DNA of 64,000 nt from JBCBRD01 sp039819785 (lineage in GTDB: Bacteria; Pseudomonadota; Alphaproteobacteria; Rhizobiales; Hyphomicrobiaceae): positions 27,983 to 91,982 of the forward strand of contig JBCBRH010000013.1 of NCBI GenBank assembly GCA_039819785.1. The letters run 5' to 3'. Positions 35,900-45,915 of the stretch are shown in pieces (position 1 is the stretch's first letter; each line of letters opens with the position of its first letter). The position numbers and the translations under genes are program-made. A model generated the notes under the pieces. That model was not told the DNA's origin and ran no database searches. It worked only from the letters and a program-made list of their open reading frames with translations.

Positions 35900-36874
35900 G
35901 TGCGCTTCTTCTATCCCGACACCCCGCCGCTCCCATTGCCGCCCGGCCATCGTTTTCCAGCACACAAGTACCAGTTGCTCCTCGAACATGTTCGTAGCGG
36001 CAGCCTCATCGGGCCAGCTTGGATCAAAGCGTCTCCAAGAGCGACATTGGAAGCGCTTCAACGGGTGCACGCGCCCGGTTACATCAACGACGTCCTGGCC
36101 GGTACACTCGACGCCCCTGCTCAAAAGCGCATCGGCGTGCCATGGAGCCCGGTCTTGAAGGACCGTGCGCTCGCAACGGTTGGCGGCACAGTGGCGGCAG
36201 CCTTTGCAGCGCTTGATGAGGGCTTGTCAGGCCAACTCGCTGGCGGCACGCACCACGCGCATTACGATTTCGGTTCAGGCTTTTGTGTCTTCAACGATGT
36301 AGCCGTCGCCATTGACCAATTGCGACAATCATCACCCGGTATCCGGTGCGCGGTCCTTGATCTGGACGTCCATCAAGGCGATGGCAATGCAGCCTTGCTC
36401 GCTGGAGGAAAAGACCCGCAAACCTTCGTTGCTAGCGTCCATGGCGCAAGGAATTACCCGTTCGAAAAAGTGCCATCGGATCTCGACATCGCTTTGCCGG
36501 ACGCAACAGAAGATCCCGATTATATGACGGCCGTCCAAACCGCAATCGACGCCATCTCAGCCTTCAAACCTGATCTGCTGTTTTACATTGCAGGCGTCGA
36601 TCCACTGAAGGCCGACCGCCTGGGACGGCTGCACGTCTCAATGGAAGGGCTTTTCCAACGCGACGCCGACGTCCTCGGCTGGACAAACACACACAACTGT
36701 CCGTGTGTCATTCTCATTGGAGGCGGGTACGCCGAACCGATTTCGCAAACCGTTGCGGCCTATGCTCAGACGTTCTCGGTTGCCCGTGACATCTACCAGT
36801 TCGGTGATGGTCAAACGCAGACCTGGACAGGAAACGCGCTAAGCGGTCTCACGTCTTCGGACCGACCCCGCTAG
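35900..36874 (+). CDS. Histone deacetylase family protein (class IV/HDAC11-like bacterial)
   Basis: 324 aa zinc-dependent deacetylase fold. Key elements: LAGGTHHAHYDFGSGFCVFN with the HH active-site pair, VLDLDVHQGDGN with the metal-binding D and H, FYIAGVDPLKADRLG with the second D, and GGGYAEPIS. All catalytic positions appear present. Bacterial relatives act on acetylpolyamines or acetoin-type substrates; the substrate here is unknown. Its 3' end overlaps the convergent YceI gene by 26 bp. Confidence 0.88.
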   Translation: MRFFYPDTPPLPLPPGHRFPAHKYQLLLEHVRSGSLIGPAWIKASPRATLEALQRVHAPGYINDVLAGTLDAPAQKRIGVPWSPVLKDRALATVGGTVAAAFAALDEGLSGQLAGGTHHAHYDFGSGFCVFNDVAVAIDQLRQSSPGIRCAVLDLDVHQGDGNAALLAGGKDPQTFVASVHGARNYPFEKVPSDLDIALPDATEDPDYMTAVQTAIDAISAFKPDLLFYIAGVDPLKADRLGRLHVSMEGLFQRDADVLGWTNTHNCPCVILIGGGYAEPISQTVAAYAQTFSVARDIYQFGDGQTQTWTGNALSGLTSSDRPR

Positions 36875-37544
36875 CTGACCGCGTCATCGACACATGGACG
36901 GTCACGGGGATGTCGAGCGAAACCCAGGCCCCTGTCGCATCCGAACCTTTGCCGATGTCAAATGCCATGCGCTTCAGTGCGGTTTTGCCTTTGAGAATGG
37001 CTGTGTCGCCGTTTTGCTCAAACGTAAATGCGAGCGTGACAGGCACATCAATACCTCGAAGGCTTAACGTGCCGTCTGCTTCAAAAGCCCCATCGTCTGT
37101 CTTTCGAAAATCGGTTGTTACAAACCGGCCCTCGCTCGAAACATTGGTGTTGAACCAGTCAGCCGAGGGCAGGGTCTTGTCATAGGTAAGGTTGCCCGTG
37201 GTGGCCGACGTAAGGTCGACGCGAACGTCCGCCTTGGAAGACGCCAGGTCGTCGGGGTTGAACGTGATTTCGGCTCGCCAGGTCTTGAACTCGCCTGTAA
37301 AGCCTGCACCTGCGTGCGTGCCGGAAAATGCGATGGTGCTGGCATCGCGATTGACCGCCCAGGTGTCGGCACGGGCAGATCCGCCGAATACCACCATGGC
37401 CGCTAGCAGACACACAGTGGTAACAAACGTCACCATCAGCCAACGCAACGGCTGATCAGCGCCCTGGTGGGACGCCCGAACTGCCCGAGCGGGAACCTGA
37501 GGTGCCGGTCGAACACCGGGGCTGCGATTGGAATCAGAGATCAT
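36849..37544 (-). CDS. YceI-family lipid-binding periplasmic protein (1)
   Basis: 231 aa from the ATG at 37544, which overlaps the upstream cytochrome b561 stop (ATGA). An internal signal-type segment (WLMVTFVTTVCLLAAMVVFG) follows a ~45-residue cytoplasmic stretch, ending GSARA. The mature domain begins DTWAVNRDASTIAFSGTHAG and has the beta-barrel YceI pattern (SADWFNTNVSSEGRFVTTDF). YceI proteins bind isoprenoid lipids such as ubiquinone precursors. Coupled to cytochrome b561, as often seen. Confidence 0.85.
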   Translation of the reverse strand: MISDSNRSPGVRPAPQVPARAVRASHQGADQPLRWLMVTFVTTVCLLAAMVVFGGSARADTWAVNRDASTIAFSGTHAGAGFTGEFKTWRAEITFNPDDLASSKADVRVDLTSATTGNLTYDKTLPSADWFNTNVSSEGRFVTTDFRKTDDGAFEADGTLSLRGIDVPVTLAFTFEQNGDTAILKGKTALKRMAFDIGKGSDATGAWVSLDIPVTVHVSMTRSASGVGPKT

Positions 37545-38158
37545 GCATGCTCCTTCGAGGCGGAAACGTCGGGCGCGCGAACGCCAGGCACCATCCTGGC
37601 CAACACGCCATCCTTGTTGACAAAATGATGCTTGAGGGCCGCGCCGACGTGCAACACCAGCAAACCAGCCAGCAGGTATCCGCCGGCCATATGCGCCGTC
37701 TTCAGCGCATCTTCGACGGGCTTTTTGTCTTCGAGGTTCGACAGGTACGTAATGTGCGGCCACTCAAAAAGGCCAAACACAATTGTCGGCAGGCCCAGCG
37801 GGCTGGCTGAAACCATTGCCCAACCCAGCAGCGGCATGCCGATCATCAGAATGTAAAACGCCGTATGTGAGATCGCGGCTGCCGTGCGTTCAAAACCAGA
37901 CATTCCAACCGGCAACGGAGGTGGCGGCTTCACAAACCGCCACGCCAGCCTTGCAAAGCTCAGCACCAGCACGGTGAGACCAAACGACTTATGCCACTGG
38001 TAGACGACGAATGCCTGACCCTGTGTTTCCGGCACCTTGATGGCATCAACCATCCAGACACCAGCGGAGATCAATCCAATGATGGCGAATGCAATCAGCC
38101 AGTGCAAAACCATCGCCACGGTCGAATACGTCTCAGATGCAACGCGCGTCATCAGCAC
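37541..38158 (-). CDS. Cytochrome b561
   Basis: 205 aa di-haem membrane cytochrome with four transmembrane helices. Haem histidines are visible in VAMVLHWLIAFAII, VYQWHKSFGL, MLAAH-type DALKTAHMAGG and LLVLHVGAALKHHFV. The start may be the second ATG at 38152. Transfers electrons to or from the quinone pool; flanked by two YceI genes. Confidence 0.9.
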   Translation of the reverse strand: MLMTRVASETYSTVAMVLHWLIAFAIIGLISAGVWMVDAIKVPETQGQAFVVYQWHKSFGLTVLVLSFARLAWRFVKPPPPLPVGMSGFERTAAAISHTAFYILMIGMPLLGWAMVSASPLGLPTIVFGLFEWPHITYLSNLEDKKPVEDALKTAHMAGGYLLAGLLVLHVGAALKHHFVNKDGVLARMVPGVRAPDVSASKEHA

Positions 38159-38281
38159 ACCTCCAAACGGTTATCGATGTGACAAGGGCATCAATCACCA
38201 CCAACACCATGATCAACGCCTTCCGACAAAACAGCGCGTGACACAAAAAGCTAGGCGCTGCCCCGCATTTGCACCGAGCGA

Positions 38282-38905
38282 TTACTGGCCAAGAAACTCA
38301 GCTTCAATGAGCAGCGTCACGTCATCTGAAACGACCGGCACCAATTTGGTAAAACCAAACTCAGAGCGCTTTATAACCGTGCTGGCTGAAAATCCGAGGG
38401 CTGGCTTTTTCGCGAAGGGCTGCTCCTTCATCGCTCCATTTAGAGTCACATCCAGCGTCACTGGCTTGGTCACACCCAGCATCGTCATGTCACCGGTGAC
38501 CTTGGCGGTTTTCTCGCCGGTCATTTCCACCGCGGTCGATGTGAACGTGATTTCGGGATGCGCGTTGGCGTTGAAATACTCCGCATCTTCAGCAAGTTTC
38601 TTGTCAAAGTCTTTCGTGTCGGCAAACGGATAATCCGTACGGATTGATTTCGGGTCGATGGTGACAGTCAGTTTTGATTTGTCCATGGCGGCCGGATCGA
38701 AGTCGAGCTTCGCATCAAATTTCACAAACCGGGCAGTATAATTTGACAGGCCCAGGTGGCCAACTTTCCAAGTCACACTGGCATGTGTTGGATCAATGGC
38801 GTAAGTCCCAGCAGGTACGTCCAGCGCGGCTGGTTTGACAGATTCCGCTACGGCCGGGGAGACAACTGCGAGGCCTGCGGCCAAGGCTAATGCCAGTTTC
38901 AACAT
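38282..38905 (-). CDS. YceI-family lipid-binding periplasmic protein (2)
   Basis: 207 aa. Signal peptide LKLALALAAGLAVVSPAVAES. The mature barrel starts PAGTYAIDPTHASVTWKVGH and includes FNANAHPEITFTS, near the standard form of the family. A second copy beside the b561/YceI pair (123 bp upstream on the same strand) suggests one redox or lipid-carrier operon. Confidence 0.92.
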   Translation of the reverse strand: MLKLALALAAGLAVVSPAVAESVKPAALDVPAGTYAIDPTHASVTWKVGHLGLSNYTARFVKFDAKLDFDPAAMDKSKLTVTIDPKSIRTDYPFADTKDFDKKLAEDAEYFNANAHPEITFTSTAVEMTGEKTAKVTGDMTMLGVTKPVTLDVTLNGAMKEQPFAKKPALGFSASTVIKRSEFGFTKLVPVVSDDVTLLIEAEFLGQ

Positions 38906-39389
38906 GGATGAATACTCCGTTTTGGCGCGGGCTAAGCCGGCAGCTTTCCCATGGCCTGCTTGATAATTCGCAACCTTTCATCTGACCCGCGTACACACGG
39001 GCCGTTCGAGGCCGGTTTTCGTCATCGTCACTTCACGACACAGAACGTCAAACGAGGTCTAAGCACGGTTGGATGTTGTGTGGGTCGGAAAATTAATCGA
39101 GTTCGCAAAGGCGTGATGACGCTTGGGTATTGACCGCCACGTGTCCGAAGCCCCGCAGCGAATGTACCATAGGCGGGCGTAACACCTGGCTATCGCCCGG
39201 GGCGAACAGACGCCGCAGCGCTGAACATATTCAATGGTCGCGTCCCAAGTGTTGGGCATGCTAGCTAGGTGCTGTCGGCTAAAGCGGCGCTCGCTATTCA
39301 CAGAGCTGCCTCCTCCCATGAAACCCGCCATCGGCACGTCGACCCCACAAATCTCGTCCCGCGCGGATAAGAGACAGCCACCAGCGTTG
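38906..39389. other. Intergenic region before rimO
   Basis: About 480 bp between the divergent YceI and rimO genes. Depending on the rimO start (39234, 39318, 39390 or 39423) its right end is uncertain. I see no RNA gene, repeat or convincing promoter in it. Confidence 0.35.
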
Positions 39390-40781
39390 ATGCAAAATAC
39401 TGCCACAGAGGTCTTGGACGATATGGCCGAAGCCGAACCAGCACGAGAAATCAACCAGACCGCCGACAAGGCTCCAAAGGTGGGCTTCGTCTCGTTAGGA
39501 TGTCCGAAGGCACTGGTCGATTCCGAACGCATCATGACCAAGCTGCGCGCCGATGGGTATGACATGTCACCGTCCTATGACGGCGCGGACGTTGTTGTCG
39601 TCAACACGTGCGGGTTCCTGGATACGGCAAAGGCCGAAAGCCTTGATGCCATTGGCGAAGCCATGCGCGAAAATGGCCGCGTTATCGTGACGGGCTGTAT
39701 GGGTGCCGACGCCGATGCAATCTTGAAACATCACCCTGACGTCTTGGCCGTCACAGGCCCCCAACAATATGAGGACGTGGTTAGCGCCGTCCACGACGCG
39801 TCACCCCCGCCAACGGGCGCGTTCGTTAACCTGGTCCCACCTCAAGGACTACGTCTCACACCACGGCACTACGCTTATTTGAAGATTTCGGAAGGCTGCA
39901 ACCACCGCTGCGCCTTCTGCATCATTCCATCGATGCGCGGAGATCTCGTAAGCCGTCCGGCAGCCCACGTCATGGCGGAAGCCGAGCGGCTGGCGGCGGC
40001 AGGCGTCAAGGAACTGCTGGTCATAAGCCAGGACACGTCGGCTTACGGCGTCGACATCAAATATGCCGAAAGCACATATCGCGAAGAGACCTATACAGCG
40101 CGCTTCAAGGATCTATGTGCTGCACTCGGGGAACTCGGCATCTGGGTCCGCCTGCACTATGTCTACCCCTACCCGCACGTGTCGGACGTGATACCGCTGA
40201 TGGCCGAAGGAAAAATTCTCCCCTACCTGGATATCCCGTTCCAACATGCCTCTCCCACCGTCCTTAAAGCGATGCGTCGCCCGGCCCACCAGGAAAAAAC
40301 CTTGGACCGCATCGCGCAATGGCGCCGCGAGTGTCCTGATCTAGGGCTGCGGTCGACTTTCATTGTCGGCTTCCCTGGCGAAACGGAAGCTGATTTCCAA
40401 ATGCTTCTGGACTGGCTGAGCGAGGCAAGGTTGGCCCGCGTCGGTTGCTTCAAATTCGAGCCCGTCGCAGGGGCAGCCGCAAATGATCTGCCAGACCCGG
40501 TTCCTGAAGCGCTTAAGCAGGAAAGGTTGGACCGGTTGATGGCGCATCAGCAGCTCATTTCAAAAAGCATCCTGGCAGGGCGTGTTGGCCAAACGCTGGA
40601 TGTGATCATAGACGAGGTTGATGCCGATGGATCCTTGGCGCGGTCACAGTGGGACGCCCCGGAAATTGACGGCAGCGTGTTCTTAAACGGCAGCACATCG
40701 GTTCAGCCCGGCGATATTGTTCAGGTCCACGTCACTGAGGCTGACGAATATGACCTATGGGCAGAACAAGCATCGAAGTGA
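39390..40781 (+). CDS. rimO: Ribosomal protein uS12 methylthiotransferase
   Basis: 463 aa from the ATG at 39390. The frame is open to 39234, but the first ~50 residues are not family-like; ATG 39423 with AGAGG upstream is equally possible. The UPF0004 domain starts VGFVSLGCPKALVDSERI; the radical-SAM cluster is EGCNHRCAFCIIPSMRG; a TRAM domain ends the protein. It methylthiolates an aspartate of S12. Monocistronic housekeeping gene. Confidence 0.93.
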   Translation: MQNTATEVLDDMAEAEPAREINQTADKAPKVGFVSLGCPKALVDSERIMTKLRADGYDMSPSYDGADVVVVNTCGFLDTAKAESLDAIGEAMRENGRVIVTGCMGADADAILKHHPDVLAVTGPQQYEDVVSAVHDASPPPTGAFVNLVPPQGLRLTPRHYAYLKISEGCNHRCAFCIIPSMRGDLVSRPAAHVMAEAERLAAAGVKELLVISQDTSAYGVDIKYAESTYREETYTARFKDLCAALGELGIWVRLHYVYPYPHVSDVIPLMAEGKILPYLDIPFQHASPTVLKAMRRPAHQEKTLDRIAQWRRECPDLGLRSTFIVGFPGETEADFQMLLDWLSEARLARVGCFKFEPVAGAAANDLPDPVPEALKQERLDRLMAHQQLISKSILAGRVGQTLDVIIDEVDADGSLARSQWDAPEIDGSVFLNGSTSVQPGDIVQVHVTEADEYDLWAEQASK

Positions 40782-41067
40782 GCACATGTCTGGTCTGCAG
40801 CATTTGAGGACCAAGCAATGTGTTGACGTGTTCCAGGGCTCCGGCAAAGCATGACGAAAAACGTACAGCATTTTGGCCGATGACCGTCGAAGCGACATAA
40901 TCCATGTGTCATGCTGCGTCCTGAAAACGATCGGGACCTGCGCCGCGAAAGACCACATGAAATGACCCCCTGCGCGAAAATGGGTGCTGGAGTAGGTTGC
41001 CTTAACGTGGGCAAGCTCTGCTGGCACATGAACAAAGCCCAGCCGGTCACAAGCTGAGATGTAAATC
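40782..41067. other. Intergenic region before the GTPase set
   Basis: 286 bp between rimO and the proline-rich membrane protein. No credible gene or terminator was recognised; the promoter for the 41068-47922 set is expected here. Confidence 0.35.
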
Positions 41068-43239
41068 ATGAGTAAACCCGATCAACCCGAACTCGACGAG
41101 CTGAAAAAGCTGCTTCGGCGGCTTGAAGGGTCTGAAGCCACAAAAGGCAGCAACCCTTCAGGAGAGTCCGGCTCATCCAAAGCGTCTTCGAACACGGCGC
41201 CAAAGACTGGCGAGGGAGCACCTGCGACGCCGCAGACCAATCCCGGCAAAAGCGAAAACAAGCCACGCGCGGCTGATGGACCTGGCGCAGGCAAATCCCC
41301 ACACCCGCCTTCGGACCCTGAAGCACCATCGGCCCCAAGACCACCGCCGGGCGCAAGACCACCGCCGGGCGCAAACCCACCCTCAGGCGCTGGCGCACCT
41401 TCGGCTCCCGCACCACAGGCCGGGCCTGAGCCCATGCCGACCGGAGCTAAGCCCAAACCAGATGGCGGCGCGCCCACCCCAAAGCCGAATGCAGAAAAAC
41501 CCGATCCGTTGCTGTCGTTGAACACGCCCGGTTCAAGGCCAGCCTCATCGGGGAATAGCCTCCCGTCGTCATTTGCCACCCCGTCAACAAGCCCACCAGC
41601 ATCCAGTCCCGTCGCTTCCGGTAAACCACAGGATGGTGCGGCGTCTCAGTCCGAACCCCAGCCGGACCCTGGAGCGATGCCGTCAACCAAAGGCGCAACG
41701 AACTTGGCCCAACCCAAAGGCGAGGCTCCGGGGCCGAAACGGGATAAGTATCAGGGCCATTACCGGGGTTACCCAATTAAGGCCCAGTCGTCAGGCCAGT
41801 CGTCGCCCCGGATATCTGGGGAGAGGTTGGACCAGTCTCCAGGCCTCTCGCCCGGCCTTCCGGCCATTATTGACCCAAACCAGCAGCGCCTAGCCGAGGA
41901 CAGCACCACAGACCAGCAGCGGTCAAACCCGGTCGGGATTGTTGTCGTTTCGGCGATTACCGCTGCGATCGTTTCATCGCTCGCGGCTATCGCTGTGTCG
42001 ATCGCCTTACTGCGTCCCGATCTTGTCGAGGACTCAGCACCTGCGCAGCCAGCAGTGGTGGCATCTGATACCGCGTCGACTTCGACGGCCACCGCGACCA
42101 CGACGCCATTGTCGTCAGACAGCGGGGATGCGGCTGATGCGACCGTCGGCGGTGTCGATGGGGCCAGCGGAACGAGGCCGAACTCGGAGAGCGCAAACTT
42201 TGAAGCTGAGGGGTTGCAACTCGTTCTTGAAGATGAGACGGCATCCGAAAACCAGCCCTCAAAAACCACCGCGCAGTCTGCTGACCAAATCGCTGACGGG
42301 CCGAAGTCAGAACAGGTCGAAGCCATCGATAGTCCAGCCGCGGACCAGACGGTTGCCAGTACAGAGCCGGTTCCGCCAACAACCACGACAGGCGAAAGCA
42401 ATGTCGTTTGGCCCGCGGGCGATCCTGCGAGACTGGACGCAAATTCATCCGCTACAGAATTCGGACGCCTCGCTGGCCAGAAAAACGAAGTCGAAAGCCA
42501 AAACTTTGCAGCATTGGACGGGCCGCCAAGTATAGCCCGGTCGCCCACAGCCACCACCCGTCCAGGGTCTGACGCCGAAGCGCAGTCTCCGCCTCGCGCG
42601 ACGACGGGGCCCTACCTCGCCGGGCCTTCGCGCTTCTTCGTGGCAACCGATGTGGCAGTTCCATTGCCCATCCGAGTGAGCCAGACACCAGACGCACTGC
42701 CTGGACATTCCCTGATCTTTGTCGGCACAACCCGGAAGGTGGAATTATCGGCCGGCACCAAGCTCATGTTTGACACCTGGCAGGTTCCAATTAGCGAAGT
42801 TGAGAACGTGACCCTGACGGTCCCACAGGGTTTCGCTCGCGAGATTCCGCTGCAGATCGAATTGCGCCGTCCCGATGGTTTGGTGCTCGACACGCAGGAA
42901 TTGACGTTGAAGACGCGCGGCAACCCGCAGGCGCTGGGCCTCAAATCGTCCGCCTTTGATGACGTCGCCCAGCAGGCCTCGCCTGAGGCTCAACGGCTGC
43001 TCCATCGCGCGGAACGGTTGATCGACAACGGCGATACGCTGTCTGCGCGTGTACTGCTTGAGCTTGCAGGCAACGCCGGTTCTGCCCTCGCGTTTTGGAT
43101 GCTCGCAGCCACCTTCGACCCGGAGCGAGCTGACGTGTTGAGAATTCCGGAGGACGCCACCGATCCTGAACAGGCAGCCCGGTTTTACGAGCGCGCTGCG
43201 GCACTGGGATTGACGCAATCCGCATTCTCCAAACCATAG
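41068..43239 (+). CDS. Proline/serine-rich single-pass membrane protein with Sel1/TPR-like C-terminus
   Basis: 723 aa, no recognised family. Residues 1-20 are a charged helix (DELKKLLRRLEG); ~25-285 are a low-complexity Pro/Ser/Ala-rich segment presumably disordered in the cytoplasm. One membrane segment lies at ~290-314 (VVVSAITAAIVSSLAAIAV). Another disordered stretch runs to ~520, then a compact domain, and the last ~80 residues are helical and Sel1-like (ARFYERAAALGLTQSAF). The topology puts the C-terminus in the periplasm. Two tandem 18-bp units near 41340 encode RPPPGA twice. It precedes two dynamin-like GTPase genes. Confidence 0.7.
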   Translation: MSKPDQPELDELKKLLRRLEGSEATKGSNPSGESGSSKASSNTAPKTGEGAPATPQTNPGKSENKPRAADGPGAGKSPHPPSDPEAPSAPRPPPGARPPPGANPPSGAGAPSAPAPQAGPEPMPTGAKPKPDGGAPTPKPNAEKPDPLLSLNTPGSRPASSGNSLPSSFATPSTSPPASSPVASGKPQDGAASQSEPQPDPGAMPSTKGATNLAQPKGEAPGPKRDKYQGHYRGYPIKAQSSGQSSPRISGERLDQSPGLSPGLPAIIDPNQQRLAEDSTTDQQRSNPVGIVVVSAITAAIVSSLAAIAVSIALLRPDLVEDSAPAQPAVVASDTASTSTATATTTPLSSDSGDAADATVGGVDGASGTRPNSESANFEAEGLQLVLEDETASENQPSKTTAQSADQIADGPKSEQVEAIDSPAADQTVASTEPVPPTTTTGESNVVWPAGDPARLDANSSATEFGRLAGQKNEVESQNFAALDGPPSIARSPTATTRPGSDAEAQSPPRATTGPYLAGPSRFFVATDVAVPLPIRVSQTPDALPGHSLIFVGTTRKVELSAGTKLMFDTWQVPISEVENVTLTVPQGFAREIPLQIELRRPDGLVLDTQELTLKTRGNPQALGLKSSAFDDVAQQASPEAQRLLHRAERLIDNGDTLSARVLLELAGNAGSALAFWMLAATFDPERADVLRIPEDATDPEQAARFYERAAALGLTQSAFSKP

Positions 43240-43459
43240 GTCTCAAAAAATGCTGCGAAGGCAAGCCTGCGGCCTCGTATCCGGTTGGCGCGCGTTTGGG
43301 CCATGTTTATGCTCGAATATTGCCAAAGAACCGGCCGAAAAAGACAACTATTGAGCGCTGCAGATGCATTTTCGCCGCATTCTTCACGCCGATTCGCCTT
43401 TCTGCCTGGGGAGATAGGGCTGCGTTCAGTGAAGCGCGGTTGGGGCGGAACCGGGGGAC

Positions 43460-45790
43460 ATGGTAACCGTGGACGGGTCAACAAATTTTGTGAGTGGGCC
43501 GCAGCAGGGCACTGCGCCGCGAAATCCTGCAATGCAGGAGAACGCGGCGAATGCGCATGGCAACACGCGGGTCGGCCACGCGCTGGATCAGATGCGCTTG
43601 GACCTCGTGTCTCTGGGCTCAAGACTTGAATCGTTGGTTGAGCCAGCCACCAAGCCGCTGGTCGATGAAACATCTAAACTCTTGCGCCGTCAGGTCTTTC
43701 GACTGGCCGTCATCGGTCAGATCAAGGCCGGCAAGAGCACATTCATCAACGCCTTCATTCAAAAGCCGGACTTCCTGCCCACCGATGTGAATCCCTGGAC
43801 CACGGCCGTCACGCGTCTCCATTTCGGCGCAGACACCGGCCAACTCGGCGCGCCCAACCCTCAATCTGGCAATCCGCCGATCGCACGTTTCACGTTTTTC
43901 AACGAAAACGAATGGCAGCGGCTGGCCGATGGCGGCGGGCGTCTGCGTGAATTGACCGAACGGCTTGTGCCGGGATTTGAACCAGAGCTGCTGCGCCAAC
44001 AGGTGGATGCACTTCGCCGCCGCGCTGAAGCCAGGCTGGGCGCAAGCTACCCGCAGCTTCTTGGGCAATCGCACGCCTTCGAAAAAATCGATGAAGCCCT
44101 TCTGCAGCAGTACGTGTGCGCCGGCGTCGGCCAGGCCTCTGGCGAACCATCGACCGCGCTTGGGCAGTATTCAGACATCACGAAGTCTGCCGACATCCGC
44201 TGCGGCGGCGGGCCATTCCAGTTCCCGGTCACGGTTGTCGACACGCCCGGCACAAATGACCCGTTCCTCCTGCGCGATGAAATCACCCGCCGCTCGTTGG
44301 AAGCCGCCGACCTTTATGTGGTGGTGCTCACCGCACGCCAGCCCCTGTCACAAGCTGATCTGGCCTTGCTGCGCATCCTGCGCGGGCTCCACAAAGATCG
44401 GATCATCATCTACATCAATCGCATCGACGACTTGACGGATGTCGCCTCCGACCTCGTGGAAGTGCGCCGCTTTGTGCGTGATCGCCTGTCGCAGGAATTC
44501 CCAGGCGCTTCCATCCCCATCATCTCGGGCAGCGCCCGATGGTCGAACGCCGCCCAGAAAGCCACCGTGCAATCGGTGAAAAGCCTGTTGGACGAACGCA
44601 CCTGCCGCTTCCTGATCGCCAGCCGTCTGGTGAGCGAAGCCGATGTCAACGAGGCCCGGAACGCCACTAGCGGCGATGTCCCAGCACTCGGCAAGGTCAA
44701 GCAGGCGCTGGCACGTGCCTCAGGCCTGCCAGCCGTTTACAAGTCGGTTGCCGAAAGCCTGCACTCCAGCCATAGCGCGCACGTCATCCGGCAGGTCGCC
44801 AATTGCTATGTCGAGATGGCGCACGCCAACCGGCAGGCGATTCAAACGTCCGTCCAGAGCCTGGAGCAACGCCACATCCGCGCCAGCGATATGGCGTTGA
44901 AAGCCACCGATGAGATGAGCCGCCTGGATGAGGAGATCAAGCAGCTCCAACAGGTCTCCGAGATCATCAATCAGTCGAGCCAGAATATAGAGACGCAGCT
45001 CAAAGCCATTATCGACGAAGAACTGAAACAGATGCGCGCGCACCTTCATCACGAGGTCGATCAGCACGCAGCCGATGAACGCAGCGTCGTCATCGATACA
45101 CTCAGCCGCGGCCGTGGCCCGAGGGAGTGGCACTGTGAAGCCATCGAATTGCGCCGTAAGCTGGCCGACATCTTCCTTGGCCGCTTCCAACGCGCCGCAA
45201 ATCGCGTCATCGACTTGCAGAACCGTGTCACACCGGAACTGCGCCAACTGACAGAAATGATCGCACCCGACACATCAACGCCCGCGGAGCCATCTTGGCA
45301 ACGGCTTGAGGTGCCCTCGCCCTCGCTGGCATCCCTCTCGACCTATATTGCGCTTGACCTGGATGAGCCGTGGTGGCGCGCATGGTTCGAAAAACGCCCA
45401 TCCGCCGAACAGCGCGGTGAAGAGGTCGCCGCCCTTATTCGCGAAGAGTTCGCAGGTGTGGTCGATGAACTGATCTTGTCAGCCCGTCGCTGCCTTGAAG
45501 ACTACAGCGACACGGCACGCCGATGGTCGTTCGGTGTCTGTTCAAACCTCGTCAACGCACTCCAGGGCCGGCGCGAGCAATTGCGCGGCAGCTACAACGA
45601 AATCCGCGGCGCCGTTGATGGCAAGGCAGACCCGAACACCGTCGAACAGCAAAGACACCAACTTTCGCAGTTGAAAACCCAACTACAGGCTTCCCTTGAG
45701 GTCGAGCAACAGCTTGATAAGATCATGCGAGCCCTGTCTTCTATTGTTGAAGCCCAGGGAAAAACCGCTGACCGAAGTCGCGCAACCTGA
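43460..45790 (+). CDS. Large dynamin-superfamily GTPase
   Basis: 776 aa. G-domain motifs: P-loop GQIKAGKST (86-94), a threonine G2 in PWTTAVTRL, G3 DTPG (261-264) and G4 NRID (320-323). A ~110-residue insert separates P-loop and G3. The C-terminal ~400 residues are helical and coiled-coil rich (for example DEMSRLDEEIKQLQQVSEI), as expected of a bacterial dynamin-like stalk. No strong membrane segment is seen. Bacterial dynamin-like proteins remodel membranes; several occur in pairs, as here. The ATG at 43460 is the first good start. Confidence 0.85.
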   Translation: MVTVDGSTNFVSGPQQGTAPRNPAMQENAANAHGNTRVGHALDQMRLDLVSLGSRLESLVEPATKPLVDETSKLLRRQVFRLAVIGQIKAGKSTFINAFIQKPDFLPTDVNPWTTAVTRLHFGADTGQLGAPNPQSGNPPIARFTFFNENEWQRLADGGGRLRELTERLVPGFEPELLRQQVDALRRRAEARLGASYPQLLGQSHAFEKIDEALLQQYVCAGVGQASGEPSTALGQYSDITKSADIRCGGGPFQFPVTVVDTPGTNDPFLLRDEITRRSLEAADLYVVVLTARQPLSQADLALLRILRGLHKDRIIIYINRIDDLTDVASDLVEVRRFVRDRLSQEFPGASIPIISGSARWSNAAQKATVQSVKSLLDERTCRFLIASRLVSEADVNEARNATSGDVPALGKVKQALARASGLPAVYKSVAESLHSSHSAHVIRQVANCYVEMAHANRQAIQTSVQSLEQRHIRASDMALKATDEMSRLDEEIKQLQQVSEIINQSSQNIETQLKAIIDEELKQMRAHLHHEVDQHAADERSVVIDTLSRGRGPREWHCEAIELRRKLADIFLGRFQRAANRVIDLQNRVTPELRQLTEMIAPDTSTPAEPSWQRLEVPSPSLASLSTYIALDLDEPWWRAWFEKRPSAEQRGEEVAALIREEFAGVVDELILSARRCLEDYSDTARRWSFGVCSNLVNALQGRREQLRGSYNEIRGAVDGKADPNTVEQQRHQLSQLKTQLQASLEVEQQLDKIMRALSSIVEAQGKTADRSRAT

Positions 45791-45915
45791 CTTGCCGCCG
45801 AAGGCGCGCATATGAATGGATGCGCATATGAGAGCCTTGTTGTGTTCCATAGGATCACGAAGAGCTCTAAGGCTTCGGCAGCAGCAGCCAATCGCGTGGG
45901 ATTTCGCTGAAGCCA

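Noticed and set aside
40755..41069. 104-codon frame on - between rimO and the GTPase set
   Set aside because: Overlaps both flanks of the intergenic region, no RBS, and rich in Cys/His/Trp, unlike real genes here.
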